Below, in pieces: positions 8,366-8,382 of a DNA stretch of 8,382 bases (its first letter is position 1; each line of letters opens with the position of its first letter). The position numbers were made by a program, and so were the translations under genes. The notes below the pieces were generated by a model. That model made no database searches. It worked only from the letters and a program-made list of their open reading frames with translations, and was not told the DNA's origin. The stretch spans positions 1-8,382 of the forward strand of contig CALBZE010000136.1 in NCBI GenBank assembly GCA_937889645.1, written 5' to 3'. This DNA comes from an uncultured bacterium. Its GTDB lineage: Bacteria; Gemmatimonadota; Gemmatimonadetes; Longimicrobiales; RSA9.

Positions 8366-8382
8366 TGGGATGAAAAAGGGCG

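Noticed and set aside
8161..8373. A 70-codon alternative frame at the window end
   Set aside because: It overlaps the better supported 7871-8365 frame, has no ribosome site that I can see, and shows no family motif.

Overview
The window is a very GC-rich stretch (about 70% by eye; one 60-base line of the 7681 region counts to 70%) with tightly packed genes, all on the + strand. A eukaryote-like Ser/Thr kinase with a periplasmic TPR tail, a heptanucleotide repeat array, a lasso-type RiPP leader, and Sec-exported 'tail fiber domain' proteins are a combination I associate with Gemmatimonadota or similar soil/marine phyla (Acidobacteriota and Myxococcota are alternatives). This assignment is inference; there is no rRNA or other phylogenetic marker here.

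Layout. (1) 1-2177: the 3' part of a membrane Ser/Thr kinase. The window opens inside its DFG motif, followed by the activation segment, one transmembrane helix and a long TPR region. (2) 2172-2291: a degenerate 7-bp tandem array that contains the kinase stop codon. (3) 2364-2516: a 50-codon gene with a good ribosome site. It encodes a peptide with the lasso/RRE leader signature (Y-x-P-P-x-L-x-x-L-G-x(5)-T) but only a 9-residue tail with no Asp or Glu. (4) 2616-4151: an outer-membrane-type lipoprotein ending in beta-rich repeat sequence. (5) 4167-5477 and 5541-6803: two paralogous secreted fibre proteins. Each has a signal peptide, nine ~14-residue YadA-head-like repeats, a peptidase S74 self-cleaving chaperone domain and a terminal coiled coil. 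They share 277 bp of perfect identity over the S74 domain while their heads have diverged. (6) 6864-6891: a perfect 12-bp hairpin. (7) 6928-7848: a protein with a C-terminal peptidoglycan-binding domain and an N-terminal region with an L,D-transpeptidase-like S-x-G-C motif, without a signal peptide. (8) 7871-8365: a lower-GC gene of uncertain family, weakly like the N-terminal half of an endonuclease/exonuclease/phosphatase-fold enzyme.

How the genes may work together: the lipoprotein and first fibre gene are 15 nt apart, and the second fibre follows 63 nt later, so these three look like one transcription unit building a cell-surface structure. The peptide gene may be separate: a hairpin follows it and no maturation enzymes (B1/B2/C) are visible. 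The last two genes (22 nt apart) form a possible second unit beyond the 6864 hairpin. The most interesting points are the acid-less lasso-type peptide, the homogenised S74 domains behind variable heads, and the pairing of a YadA-like head with a phage-type trimerisation chaperone in exported proteins.
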